A program made the position numbers and the translations under genes. This document shows positions 7,122 through 15,642 of a stretch of DNA of 64,000 nucleotides, piece by piece. Where the stretch lies: NCBI RefSeq assembly GCF_001189295.1, contig NZ_CP012159.1, positions 6,092,525 to 6,156,524 of the forward strand. Direction: 5' to 3'. How positions within the stretch are numbered: position 1 is the first letter of the stretch; each line of letters starts with the position of its first letter. The notes under the pieces are model-generated. The model saw nothing but the letters and a program-made list of their open reading frames with translations. It was not told the origin of the DNA and did no database searches. The stretch comes from Chondromyces crocatus (lineage in GTDB: Bacteria > Myxococcota_A > Polyangia > Polyangiales > Polyangiaceae).

Positions 7122-10100
7122 TCAGTTGTCGGTGGATCCGAGCGCAGGGTCGGATGGGGATGCATCCAGGGCGCTGCGGGCGCGCTCCAGATGTGTTGCC
7201 GCCTGTTCGAGGTCCTGAGGGAGCCGCTCGGCCACCGCGCGGCGCAGATCCGGCGGGAGATGATGACCAATCCGGCCGAGCATGGGGAGGAGCGTCCAGA
7301 TGTCGGTGTCCGGGTCGCGGAGCATGGCCTCGATGGTCTGCAAGAGGGCTGCCTGATCAGGCGCGGCGATGCGGGTCCACGCTCGTTCGGCCTGGAGTGA
7401 CGTGAGCACTTCGAGCGGCGGGTCGAGCGTCGAGCCGGTGTAACTGGGCAACCGGAAGCCGAAGAACGGCGGTCGCATGTAGAGGGTTCCGGGAGTTTCG
7501 AGGACCGGGGGCACGATGTCCTCGAAGTCCAGGTCGGCACAGACGAGCCAGAAGGTGATGCTGCGTTCGGTCTGGAGGTGGCGAGCGATGCGCCACGCCT
7601 CGATGAGGTTGTGCGTGGGAAGGACGGAGCGGTCGCGGACGAGGTTGTCGGCATCCATGGCGATGCGGATGATGTGGACGACCTGAGCGTCAGGTAGGCC
7701 AACGAGCGTGCTGGGAGGGGCTGAGAACTCGCCGAACAGGCGGAAGGTCGAGCCGGTGGTTTGCGTCAGGCGGACGCAGAGCGCACCGAGGAGCGCCTCG
7801 GCGAAGGGGAGATCCGTTTCGAGATGGATCGGGCCTGGCGATTGGAGGAAGCGTGCGAGTCGATCCTGTTTCTGCAAGGCATCGGCGGGCAGCGCCAGGC
7901 TGGGCGCTGACGCGTGACCCGCGAGCCGGAGCGCCGGCTGGACGACCGGGAGCTGGGAAAGCACGGCGCTGGGGCTTGGAGAGCGTGGTCGAAGCGTCGC
8001 GACCGCGACCGCGCGGACGTAGCGGTCCTCGTCGCGGAGAGCGTCTGTGAGGAGGCGACGCGCCTCCGGGTGGTTGGCGAGAGCCCTGACCGCGGCTGCG
8101 CGCACGTCGCGGTCCTCGTCGCGGAGAGCGTCTGTGAGGAGGAGACGCGCCTCCGGGTGGTTGGCGAGGGCCGTGACCGCGGCCGCGCGCACGTCCCAGT
8201 CCTCGTCGCGGAGAGCGTCTGTGAGGAGGAGGCGCGCCTCCGGGTGGTTGGCGAGGGCCGTGACCGCGGCCGCGCGCACGTCCCAGTGCTCGTCGCGGAG
8301 AGTGTCTGTGAGGAGGAGGCGCGCCTCCGGGTGGTCGGCGAGGGCCGTGACCGCGGCCGCGCGCACGTAGCGGTCCTCGTCGCGGAGAGCGTCTGTGAGG
8401 AGGAGGCGCGCCTCCGGGTGGTTGGCGAGGGCCGTGACCGCGGTTGCGCGCACGTCACTGTTCTCGTCGCGGAGAGCGTCTGTGAGGAGGAGGCGCGCCT
8501 CCGGGTAGTTGGCGAGGGCCGTGACCGCGGCTGCGCGCACGTCACTGTTCTCGTCGCGGAGAGCGTCTGTGAGGAGGAGGCGCGCCTCCGGGTAGTTGGC
8601 GAGGGCCGTGACCGCGGCTGCGCGCACGTCACTGTTCTCGTCGCGGAGAGCGTCTGTGAGGAGGAGGCGCGCCTCCGGGTAGTTGGCGAGGGCCGTGACC
8701 GCGGCTGCGCGCACGTCACTGTTCTCGTCGCGGAGAGCGTCTGTGAGGAGGAGGCGCGCCTCCGGGTGGTTGGCGAGGGCCGTGACCGCGGTTGCGCGCA
8801 CGTAGCTTTTCTCGTCGCGGAGAGCGTCTGTGAGGAGGAGGCGCGCCTCCGGATGGTCGGCGAGGGCCGTGACCGCGGCCGCGCGCACGTCACTGTTCTC
8901 GTCGCGGAGAGCGTCTGTGAGGAGGAGGCGCACCTCCGGGTGGTTGGCGAGGGCCGTGACCGCGGCCGCGCGCACGTTTGGAAAGTCGATGCGGAGAGCG
9001 TCTGCGAGGAGGAGGCGCGCCTCCGGGTAGTTGGCGAGGGCCGTGACCGCGGCCGCGCGCACGTCACTGTTCTCGTCGCGGAGAGCGTCTGTGAGGAGGA
9101 GGCGCGCCTCCGGATGGTTGGCGAGGGCCGTGACCGCGGCCGCGCGCACGTCACTGTTCTCGTCGCGGAGAGCGTCTGTGAGGAGGAGGCGCGCCTCCGG
9201 ATGGTTGGCGAGGGCCGTGACCGCGGCCGCGCGCACGTCCCAGTGCTCGTCGCGGAGAGCGTCTGTGAGGAGGAGGCGCGCCTCCGGGTGGTTGGCGAGG
9301 GCCGTGACCGCGGCCGCGCGCACGTAGCGGTTCTCGTCGCGGAGAGCGTCTGTGAGGAGGAGGCGCGCCTCCGGGTGGTTGGCGAGGGCCGTGACCGCGG
9401 CCGCGCGGACGTAGCGGTCCTCGTCGCGGAGAGCGTCTGTGAGGAGGAGGCGCGCCTCCGGGTGGTTGGCGAGGGCCGTGACCGCGGCCGCGCGGACGTA
9501 GCGGTCCTCGTCGCGGAGAGCGTCTGTGAGGAGGAGGCGCGCCTCCGGGTGGTTGGCGAGGGCCGTGACCGCGGCCGCGCGCACGTCCCAGTGCTCGTCG
9601 CGGAGAGCGTCTGTGAGGAGGAGGCGCGCCTCCGGGTGGTTGGCGAGGGCCGTGACCGCGGCCGCGCGGACGTAGCTGTCCTCGTCGCGGAGAGCGTCTG
9701 TGAGGAGGAGGCGCGCCTCCGGGTGGTTGGCGAGGGCCGTGACCGCGGCCGCGCGCACGTAGCGGTTCTCGTCGCGGAGAGCGTCTGTGAGGAGGAGGCG
9801 CGCCTCCGGGTGGTTGGCAAGGGCCGTGACCGCGGCCGCGCGCACGTAGCCGACCCTATCGCAGAGAGCGTCTGTGAGGAGGAGGCGCGCCTCCGGGTGG
9901 TTGGCAAGGGCCGTGACCGCGGCCGCGCGCACATCCCAGTGCTCGTCGCGGAGAGCGTCTGTGAGGAGGGGGCGCGCCTCCGAGTCGGTTGCGAGGGCAG
10001 CGACGGCCGCTGCGCGCACATTCCTGGCTTCACCTCTCGTCAACGCTGACAGGTCCGCAGGCGTTGGACCCCTGGCGGCGAGTGCCGAGCCCACGCGTCC

Positions 10101-13100
10101 AACCTGTTCTCGGTCGGAGAGGGGCCTCCGGATCTCTTCCAGGGTGGCTGCCCAGACCATGAGCAGCGCCTCCGTTCCAAGCGCGCCCTTCGCCTCCAGC
10201 AGCGGGGTGACCAGCGCCCGATCCTCTGGCGCGAGCACGGTCCCGAGCACCCGGAGCCCTCGCTCCGCATGGACGGCGAGCTGTCGCTCCGCCTCCCCGA
10301 AGCGCCCCGAAGGAGACATCAGGCGTTCGACCACCGCCTTCACCACCCGCTGTGCAAGCGCCCGGTCGTAGGTTGCTCCCTGCTCTCCCCCCAGCGCGAG
10401 CGCACGCAGAACCAGGCCGAGCATCCGGTGGTCCCAGGTGTCGTCTTCCTCTGCCGCGCGCAGCGCCAGCTCCAGACCCGCGCGCCCTTGCAGCGCCACG
10501 GCCATGGGGACCACATCCAGCGAGATCCTCGTGGTGCGTCGGAACCACGCCAGCGCCTCCCCGAGATCCAGCGGCGGTTGCGCGGCCAGGTACTCCCCCA
10601 GGGACAGGTGGGCGAACCGCAACCACTCGGCCCCCGTGAACAGCCCCGAGGCAGCCAGAAACTCACCTGCCTCGTCGCGCCGCGCTGCGATTCGTGGTTC
10701 TCCATGGGTCGGGAGCAACATGGCCCGCGCCAGGGCCGCCAGCTTCGAACGAGCCTCTGCGACGTAGTTGCTATCCGGCTTGAGGCCCCAGCGCTGCGCC
10801 TTGCGACCAAACAACTCATCGACCACATCCCGGTACAGCTCCAGCGTGGCGTGCGGCAGAGCCCGATCTCGCTGGTACAACGAAGCGACCAGCGACAGCA
10901 GCACGGGCGTCCTGGACCACTCCGCCCCGGCATGAAGGGTGTGCAGTTCCCGCAACAAGGGCGCAATCCAGTCCGCTACCCCGAAATACCGCTCCAGGAA
11001 CAGCCGCGGAGAGGCCCCTTGCAGGCCGGTCAAGCTCACGGGCACGAAGCCCGTCCCATCGAGTACCCATCGCGTGTCGACCTGCGGTCGCGAAGCGATC
11101 ACCGCCTGTACGCCCGCGCCGAGCTCCGCCACCCGGCCTGGCAAGGTTGTCTGGACGGGCGTCTCGGCCTCGTCGAGGCCATCGAGCAAGAGCAGTGCCT
11201 TCCCCCCCTGGATGGCTTCACGAAGCTGCTGCTGGGCCACTCGCGCGCTTTCGGGCAAGCGCACCGAGCGGAGCGCCTCGCGCGCCAGTTGCTCGGGCAG
11301 CGCGCCCGCAGCCGGCGCCAGCCGATCAATCCACACGGGCGTTCGCGCCGACCCGACACTTTGGCACGCTACCCACTTGAGCAGCGTCGACTTGCCCGTG
11401 CCCGCCTTGCCCCAGAGCAGCACCCGGGGCGCCACCTCGGCTAGCCGATCGGCCTCCATCGACCGCACGCCCTCCCGCCGCGAGGCATGGACTTCCCTTC
11501 GGTGTGCCTCTCGCGCCCCCAGCTCCACGTCGATTTCCCCCTGATCGGGCCTTGCCGCCTCGTCTGCTGACCCCTTCTCCTCCGCGCCCAGCTTCGCGGC
11601 ATCCTCGTCCGGCGTGCTCCTCACCGGGGTGACCTGCTGCTGTACCTCCATCCCCACGAACACCCGCTCGATCGGCCTCTCGCCCTCCTCGCCCGCGAGC
11701 CGCACCTGCCCGGCCACCACCCGCAGCGCCCGCAGATAGTCCGAAAGCCCCGCTTCATGCAGCGGCCCATCCAGCGCCTGCTCGGCCCGGAACAGCCGGC
11801 CTCTGGGCACCCCCGCGAGGTCCTGATCGCTCAGCACCTTCGCCCCCTCCACCTGCGGCACCAGTGCTGACCACGCCCCTCCGAGCGCATCGTCGAACCC
11901 GCACACCTGCACCCCCGCCGTGGTGACGTGTTCCCGGAGCTTCGCCTCCAGTCCCGGCACCTTCCCGTCGAGCTGCTGCCACCGACCAGACAGCACGGGC
12001 TCCCACGCCCCTTCCGGATCGAGCCAGGATCCCTCCGGAAACGCGCACCACCCCAGCGGATCCCCTTGCGCCAGAAGCTGCGCGGCCCGCGCTGGTTCCT
12101 CCACCTCGACGTTCCGGAAGCCCAGGCTCCACCACCGCGCGAACGCTCGCCAAGGGCTCGCATCCACAACCACGTCGTGCCGCACGATGGCCGCGATCTG
12201 CGCCTCTTCCACATCGGTCCGCCGCAGCTTCTGCACGATGCGTGCAGCCGTGTTGGGACCGCGCTCTGCCTTCCAGAGCGCTTTCACCTCCTCCCGCAGC
12301 CCTGCCGGCAACCCGAAGTACGGCCCCGCGATCAGCACCCGAGGTCTCGGTCGCTCCTCGACAGTCAGCTCGCGCATCGAGACGAGTTCCGCACCCACTG
12401 CGCCTGCCGACGCCGCCGGCCTCGCGTCCACGAGCCCCTCAAGGAACGGCCCCAGCTCCTCGTGCTCCTCCCCATAGGACAGCACGAAAACCCGCTCATC
12501 CTGCGGATGCTGCCGCTGCATCTGTTCCCTCTCGCTGTCAAGCGCGAGCCGGTAGCACCGATGCTCCGATCCTGCGAACATCTTCCGACTCCAGCGCATC
12601 AGAGCCCCGAAGTTCGGATCATCGAGCCCCTTGCCAAACCCGACGAACAGCAGCGTCTGTCTGAGTCGCAACGTGTGCAGCACTAGCTGCGCGTACTCGT
12701 CCCGCAGGACGTCTTCATACGAGCGTATCCCCAGAATCACGCTCTCCGGCCGGTCCCAGTACCCGTGCAGGTGAACGATCGCTTGGTCCTCTCCCCGCAG
12801 CACGCGCTCTACCTGCGCCGTGTCTTGCCAGGTCAGCGTCGGCAGTCCCGTCGCCTCTTCGAGGATGCGGTCGTAGTTCGTCGTCAGCAGCGGCACCCCC
12901 AGCGCCTTCAGCGCCGCCGGCACGCGTCCGTCCCGGATTTGCAGCGACCCCACAGTCTCCCGCAACCACCGCTTGAACTCTCCGCCGCCAGGCCCTCCGA
13001 GCTGCCGCGTGATCTTCTCCGCCGCCGACAGCAGATCATCCAGGTGCCCTGACGCAATCTCCCCCCGGATGATCTCCGCCCGCTTGGCGAAGCCCTTATC

Positions 13101-13295
13101 GAGCTTTGCACACCAACCCACGCCCGACTCCAGCAGCCCCACCCACGACGCGACGTTCGGCTTCCGATCAGGGTCATACGCGGCCCCCATCGACTCAGGG
13201 TCACACGCGGCCCCCATCGACACCCCCGCCCCCACGATGCACGTCACCCGCCCCTCGCGGATCTCCCGCTGCAAGTCCTCTCGGAGTCCAGCCAT
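7122..13295 (-). CDS. Copy A: giant SIR2 - unknown domain - NACHT - HEAT-repeat protein (STAND-type defence candidate)
   Basis: A 2057-residue protein. Residues 1-290: SIR2-like NADase domain with GAGVS (22-26), LLTTNYD (Asn140, Asp142), HLHG (His175, His177) and VGFGKGLDDPNF. About 315-600: unrecognised domain beginning RVLIAGPYFG. About 600-1085: NACHT-type NTPase with Walker A GKAGTGKST (about 628) and Walker B ALLLLDGLDEAE (about 698). About 1087-1770: 24 near-identical 29-residue HEAT units. About 1770-2057: unrecognised conserved C-terminal domain. This order matches STAND immune ATPases (as in Avs/bacterial NLR-like proteins), in which ligand sensing by repeats triggers oligomerisation and NAD+ depletion; activity here is inferred. 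A 27-bp duplication sits beside the NAD-binding loop. The upstream partner gene survives only as a remnant. Confidence 0.88.
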   Translation of the reverse strand: MAGLREDLQREIREGRVTCIVGAGVSMGAACDPESMGAAYDPDRKPNVASWVGLLESGVGWCAKLDKGFAKRAEIIRGEIASGHLDDLLSAAEKITRQLGGPGGGEFKRWLRETVGSLQIRDGRVPAALKALGVPLLTTNYDRILEEATGLPTLTWQDTAQVERVLRGEDQAIVHLHGYWDRPESVILGIRSYEDVLRDEYAQLVLHTLRLRQTLLFVGFGKGLDDPNFGALMRWSRKMFAGSEHRCYRLALDSEREQMQRQHPQDERVFVLSYGEEHEELGPFLEGLVDARPAASAGAVGAELVSMRELTVEERPRPRVLIAGPYFGLPAGLREEVKALWKAERGPNTAARIVQKLRRTDVEEAQIAAIVRHDVVVDASPWRAFARWWSLGFRNVEVEEPARAAQLLAQGDPLGWCAFPEGSWLDPEGAWEPVLSGRWQQLDGKVPGLEAKLREHVTTAGVQVCGFDDALGGAWSALVPQVEGAKVLSDQDLAGVPRGRLFRAEQALDGPLHEAGLSDYLRALRVVAGQVRLAGEEGERPIERVFVGMEVQQQVTPVRSTPDEDAAKLGAEEKGSADEAARPDQGEIDVELGAREAHRREVHASRREGVRSMEADRLAEVAPRVLLWGKAGTGKSTLLKWVACQSVGSARTPVWIDRLAPAAGALPEQLAREALRSVRLPESARVAQQQLREAIQGGKALLLLDGLDEAETPVQTTLPGRVAELGAGVQAVIASRPQVDTRWVLDGTGFVPVSLTGLQGASPRLFLERYFGVADWIAPLLRELHTLHAGAEWSRTPVLLSLVASLYQRDRALPHATLELYRDVVDELFGRKAQRWGLKPDSNYVAEARSKLAALARAMLLPTHGEPRIAARRDEAGEFLAASGLFTGAEWLRFAHLSLGEYLAAQPPLDLGEALAWFRRTTRISLDVVPMAVALQGRAGLELALRAAEEDDTWDHRMLGLVLRALALGGEQGATYDRALAQRVVKAVVERLMSPSGRFGEAERQLAVHAERGLRVLGTVLAPEDRALVTPLLEAKGALGTEALLMVWAATLEEIRRPLSDREQVGRVGSALAARGPTPADLSALTRGEARNVRAAAVAALATDSEARPLLTDALRDEHWDVRAAAVTALANHPEARLLLTDALCDRVGYVRAAAVTALANHPEARLLLTDALRDENRYVRAAAVTALANHPEARLLLTDALRDEDSYVRAAAVTALANHPEARLLLTDALRDEHWDVRAAAVTALANHPEARLLLTDALRDEDRYVRAAAVTALANHPEARLLLTDALRDEDRYVRAAAVTALANHPEARLLLTDALRDENRYVRAAAVTALANHPEARLLLTDALRDEHWDVRAAAVTALANHPEARLLLTDALRDENSDVRAAAVTALANHPEARLLLTDALRDENSDVRAAAVTALANYPEARLLLADALRIDFPNVRAAAVTALANHPEVRLLLTDALRDENSDVRAAAVTALADHPEARLLLTDALRDEKSYVRATAVTALANHPEARLLLTDALRDENSDVRAAAVTALANYPEARLLLTDALRDENSDVRAAAVTALANYPEARLLLTDALRDENSDVRAAAVTALANYPEARLLLTDALRDENSDVRATAVTALANHPEARLLLTDALRDEDRYVRAAAVTALADHPEARLLLTDTLRDEHWDVRAAAVTALANHPEARLLLTDALRDEDWDVRAAAVTALANHPEARLLLTDALRDEDRDVRAAAVRALANHPEARRLLTDALRDEDRYVRAVAVATLRPRSPSPSAVLSQLPVVQPALRLAGHASAPSLALPADALQKQDRLARFLQSPGPIHLETDLPFAEALLGALCVRLTQTTGSTFRLFGEFSAPPSTLVGLPDAQVVHIIRIAMDADNLVRDRSVLPTHNLIEAWRIARHLQTERSITFWLVCADLDFEDIVPPVLETPGTLYMRPPFFGFRLPSYTGSTLDPPLEVLTSLQAERAWTRIAAPDQAALLQTIEAMLRDPDTDIWTLLPMLGRIGHHLPPDLRRAVAERLPQDLEQAATHLERARSALDASPSDPALGSTDN
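7996..10035 (-). repeat. 87-bp tandem repeats in copy A encoding 29-aa HEAT units
   Basis: About 24 head-to-tail units; for example the mark TCGTCGCGGAGAGCG recurs at 8464 and 8551, exactly 87 bp apart. Most units are identical over long stretches at DNA level. Variation is concentrated in the codons for the four residues before VR (ENSD, EHWD, EDRY, ENRY, EDSY, EKSY, EDWD, EDRD, with outliers DFPN and RVGY) and in the residue following AN (H or Y). Because 87 is a multiple of three, other frames also stay open; these are shadows. Confidence 0.95.
13168..13221 (-). repeat. 27-bp tandem duplication in the SIR2 NAD-binding loop region of copy A
   Basis: Two copies of a 27-bp unit (13168-13194 and 13195-13221) differ at one base. 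They encode MGAACDPES and MGAAYDPDR, so copy A carries nine residues more than copy B immediately after the GAGVS loop. Copy B (13890-14735) has the single form FGATFDPDR. Confidence 0.9.
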
Positions 13296-13478
13296 CCCCT
13301 CAAGACCTACCCGACCCCGCCCACCCCCTCAACGTTCCCTCATCCCCCCAACCCCCCGCCTCTACAGTTCGCCTCCCCCGCCTCTTATTCCACCTTCCTC
13401 ACAACCCCCACACCCTCACCGTACCCATATTCCACCATTTTCGTAACATTCTCCTGTTGAATGTCCAGTTCGCCCGGA

Positions 13479-13576
13479 GCAGCCCTCCGCCCCGCAGATC
13501 CCCGAGCCGCGACGACCCCGCAGAGGTCATCGACGAAGACCACGACGAAGAAGAGCCCGCCGAGCCACGGACCTGA
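13479..13576 (+). pseudogene. Remnant of the helical partner gene beside copy A (only the C-terminal tail remains)
   Basis: In frame to the TGA at 13574-13576 the sequence encodes an acidic tail with VIDEDHDEEEPAEPRT, matching the tail of the intact partner at 14926-15642 (IIDEDDDEDPPEPQT). Immediately upstream, 13450-13480 matches the leader of the intact gene (TGTCCAG-T-CGCCCGGAGC). The two pieces are joined at GCAGCCC (13479-13485), which corresponds to GCGACCC (14908-14914) and GCAGCCC (15551-15557) in the intact copy. So about 640 bp were lost by a short-homology deletion. Confidence 0.75.
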
Positions 13577-13889
13577 CCGCGGGCGTCACCTGGGTCTGCC
13601 GTGGAGGGCTCGCGCACGAACGACCACCTGGGCGACCGACGTGATGACCAAACTCCGAGACGGCTCGTCTTGTGCTCGTCTCGATGAGTTGATGCCGGAT
13701 GCCTCGGCCAGAACTCAGGTCGTGGCGGACCGACGCTCGACTCGCTTCACCCAAAGGCAGCCCTTTGCACCTCAAGCTGCTGGGTGTGACGCGCGCCAGT
13801 TTGCACTCTGCCGAGCCCCGCCCGGGCCTCAGCTCACCCGATGGCTGCGACGCCGCAATCCTCCCAGGATCATGCCGTTGGCTGGACGG
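13577..13889. other. Non-coding spacer between copies A and B
   Basis: About 310 bp without a supported gene on either strand. It lies between the partner remnant of copy A and the truncated 3' end of the copy B SIR2 gene, so it probably contains the breakpoint where copy B lost its NACHT-HEAT part. Homology of copy B to copy A stops about 13893-13905. Confidence 0.5.
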
Positions 13890-14735
13890 TCACGTTACAA
13901 GCCCCTCCAGGAACGGACCCAGGTCCGCGTGCTTCTCGCCGTATGACAGGACGAACACCCGCTCCTCCGGCGGATGCTGCCGCTGCACCTGCTCCTGCTC
14001 CCCTTCAAGCGCGAGCCGATAGTGCCGGTACTCCGAGCCTGCGAATACTTCCCGACTCCAACGCATCAGCGCCCCGAAGTTCGGATCATCGAGCCCCTTA
14101 CCAAACCCGACGAACAACAGCGTCCGTGTGAGTCGCAACGCGCGCAGCACTACCTGCGCATGCTCGTCCCGCAGGACGTCTTCATACGAGCGCACCCCTA
14201 GGATCACGCTCTCCGGCCGGTCCCAGCTTCCGTGCAGGTGAACGATCGCCTGGTCCTCTCCCCGCAGCACGCGCTCTACCTGCGCCGCGTCTTGCCAGGT
14301 CAGCGTCGGCAGTCTCGTCGCCTCTTCGAGGATGCGGTCGTAGTTCGTCGTCAGCAGCGGCACCCCCAGCGCCTTCAGCGCTGCCGGCACGCGTCCGTCC
14401 CGGATTTGCAGCGACCCCACAGTCTCTCGCAACCACCTGCGGAACTCCCCTCTGCTGGGTCCCCCGAGCTGCCGCGTGATCTTCTCTGCCGCCGACAGCA
14501 GGTCATCCCCGTGGCCTGACGCAATCTCCTCCCGGATGATCTCCGCCCGCTTCGCGAACCCCTTATCGAGCGTCACACACCGATCCACGCCCGACTCCAG
14601 CAGCCCCACCCACGATGCGAAATTCGGCTTCCGATCAGGGTCAAACGTCGCCCCGAATGACACCCCCGTCCCCACGACGCACGTCACTCGCCCCTCTCGG
14701 AGCTCCCGTCGCAAGTCCTGTTCGAGCTGGCTCAT
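13890..14735 (-). CDS. Copy B: stand-alone SIR2-like domain (truncated paralogue of copy A)
   Basis: A 281-residue protein closely matching residues 1-290 of copy A. It retains GTGVS (copy A: GAGVS), LLTTNYD, HLHG and VGFGKGLDDPNF, so the NAD-binding and catalytic Asn/Asp/His residues are present. Homology ends at FLEGLV and the frame stops two bases-worth of unrelated sequence later (T, stop), so the NACHT, HEAT and C-terminal parts are missing. Start ATG chosen because it aligns with the start of copy A. It is divergent from the intact partner gene at 14926, 190 bp away. It may be a working small SIR2 protein or a decay product; the intact frame slightly favours the former. Confidence 0.75.
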   Translation of the reverse strand: MSQLEQDLRRELREGRVTCVVGTGVSFGATFDPDRKPNFASWVGLLESGVDRCVTLDKGFAKRAEIIREEIASGHGDDLLSAAEKITRQLGGPSRGEFRRWLRETVGSLQIRDGRVPAALKALGVPLLTTNYDRILEEATRLPTLTWQDAAQVERVLRGEDQAIVHLHGSWDRPESVILGVRSYEDVLRDEHAQVVLRALRLTRTLLFVGFGKGLDDPNFGALMRWSREVFAGSEYRHYRLALEGEQEQVQRQHPPEERVFVLSYGEKHADLGPFLEGLVT

Positions 14736-14925
14736 CCCCTTCAGAACTACCCGAACCCGTCCCCCCTCTCAATATCCTGTTATCCCGACAACATCCCGCC
14801 CCTCTCAGCCCCCTCATTCCACCCCCCCCACAACACCCACACCCTCACCACCCACCTTTTCCACCCCCTCCACAACATTCCCTCCTTGACTGTCCAGTCC
14901 GCCCGGAGCGACCCTCGTTCGCGCC
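14736..14925. promoter_or_regulatory. Divergent promoter region between SIR2 gene and helical partner
   Basis: A 190-bp pyrimidine-rich (C/T on +) region between two divergently oriented genes. A comparable sequence exists upstream of copy A at 13296-13478, with shared pieces such as ACACCCTCACC, TTCCACC and TGTCCAGT(C/T)CGCCCGGAGC. Conservation in both copies suggests a shared control region. No clear -35/-10 pair could be fixed. Confidence 0.45.
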
Positions 14926-15642
14926 ATGCGAACCATCCAGTTAACCAGCTCCCTCATCACCTTCTGGTCGGACGTCGTCTTCCTCGAAGCCGCCCTCCGC
15001 GCCACCCCGGAGACGGAGGCCCTCGCGGCGCCCGTCACCGAGGTCCTCGACGACTTCCCCAAGATCCTCCAGCGCGACCTCAACACCCGCCGCGGCGTCC
15101 TCCAGGAGAGCGCGCGGGGCAGCGTTGCTGACGCCTCGCTCGACACCGGCATCCGCCAGCTCTTCAACGGCGTCCTTCACCTCGTCGGCCAGAACCGCAA
15201 GCGCGCCGAGTTCACCACCCTCTTCAACGAGCACATCGGCGCCGTCGTCCGCCACGCCCTCCGCAAGCAGATCGACGTCGCCGATGGCCTCGTCGGCAAG
15301 CTCGCCGTCAAGATCTACCCCGACGACTTCCGCACCCGCTTCGTCGAGCTTCTCCGCCCTCTCGTCGCGCACGGCCGCAGCGTCATCGAAGCTCAGCGCC
15401 AGGCCGAAGTCGGCCGCGTCGATGGCCGCATCGACGTCAAAGCCTGGAAGGAAGAGGTCAACGCCATCCGCCTCTCCGTCTACGCCCAGCTCCTCACGAT
15501 CGCCTCGCAGACTGGCCGCAAGAGGTCCTGGGCCGAGGTCTTCTTCCTCCGCAGCCCCACCCGCAAGCCTGCGGGCTCCGACGAGCCCGACGACATCATC
15601 GACGAGGACGACGACGAAGACCCCCCCGAGCCGCAGACCTGA
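14926..15642 (+). CDS. Copy B partner: helical protein with acidic tail
   Basis: A 238-residue protein of unknown family starting at ATG. Residues 1-200 are predicted largely alpha-helical (heptad-like Leu/Val spacing, for example LRKQIDVADGLVGKLAVKI and FVELLRPLVAHGRSVIEAQRQ). The last ~25 residues are strongly acidic (DEPDDIIDEDDDEDPPEP). No signal peptide, membrane segment or catalytic motif is visible. It is divergent from the SIR2 gene of copy B, and the same arrangement is fossilised beside copy A, so the gene belongs to the SIR2-NACHT-HEAT locus. It could be a regulator, inhibitor or sensor partner; this is inference. Confidence 0.7.
   Translation: MRTIQLTSSLITFWSDVVFLEAALRATPETEALAAPVTEVLDDFPKILQRDLNTRRGVLQESARGSVADASLDTGIRQLFNGVLHLVGQNRKRAEFTTLFNEHIGAVVRHALRKQIDVADGLVGKLAVKIYPDDFRTRFVELLRPLVAHGRSVIEAQRQAEVGRVDGRIDVKAWKEEVNAIRLSVYAQLLTIASQTGRKRSWAEVFFLRSPTRKPAGSDEPDDIIDEDDDEDPPEPQT

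Noticed and set aside
7914-10049. Long open frames on the + strand and in a second - frame across the copy A repeats
   Set aside because: The 87-bp unit is a multiple of three, so frames without a stop in one unit stay open in all. They lack flanking protein-like sequence, domains and starts; the HEAT frame is the one with a recognised fold and full-length context.
13461-14022. Plus-strand frames between copies A and B as new genes
   Set aside because: Apart from the 13479-13576 tail remnant the translations are low complexity, lack ribosome binding sites and overlap the SIR2 gene in antisense.
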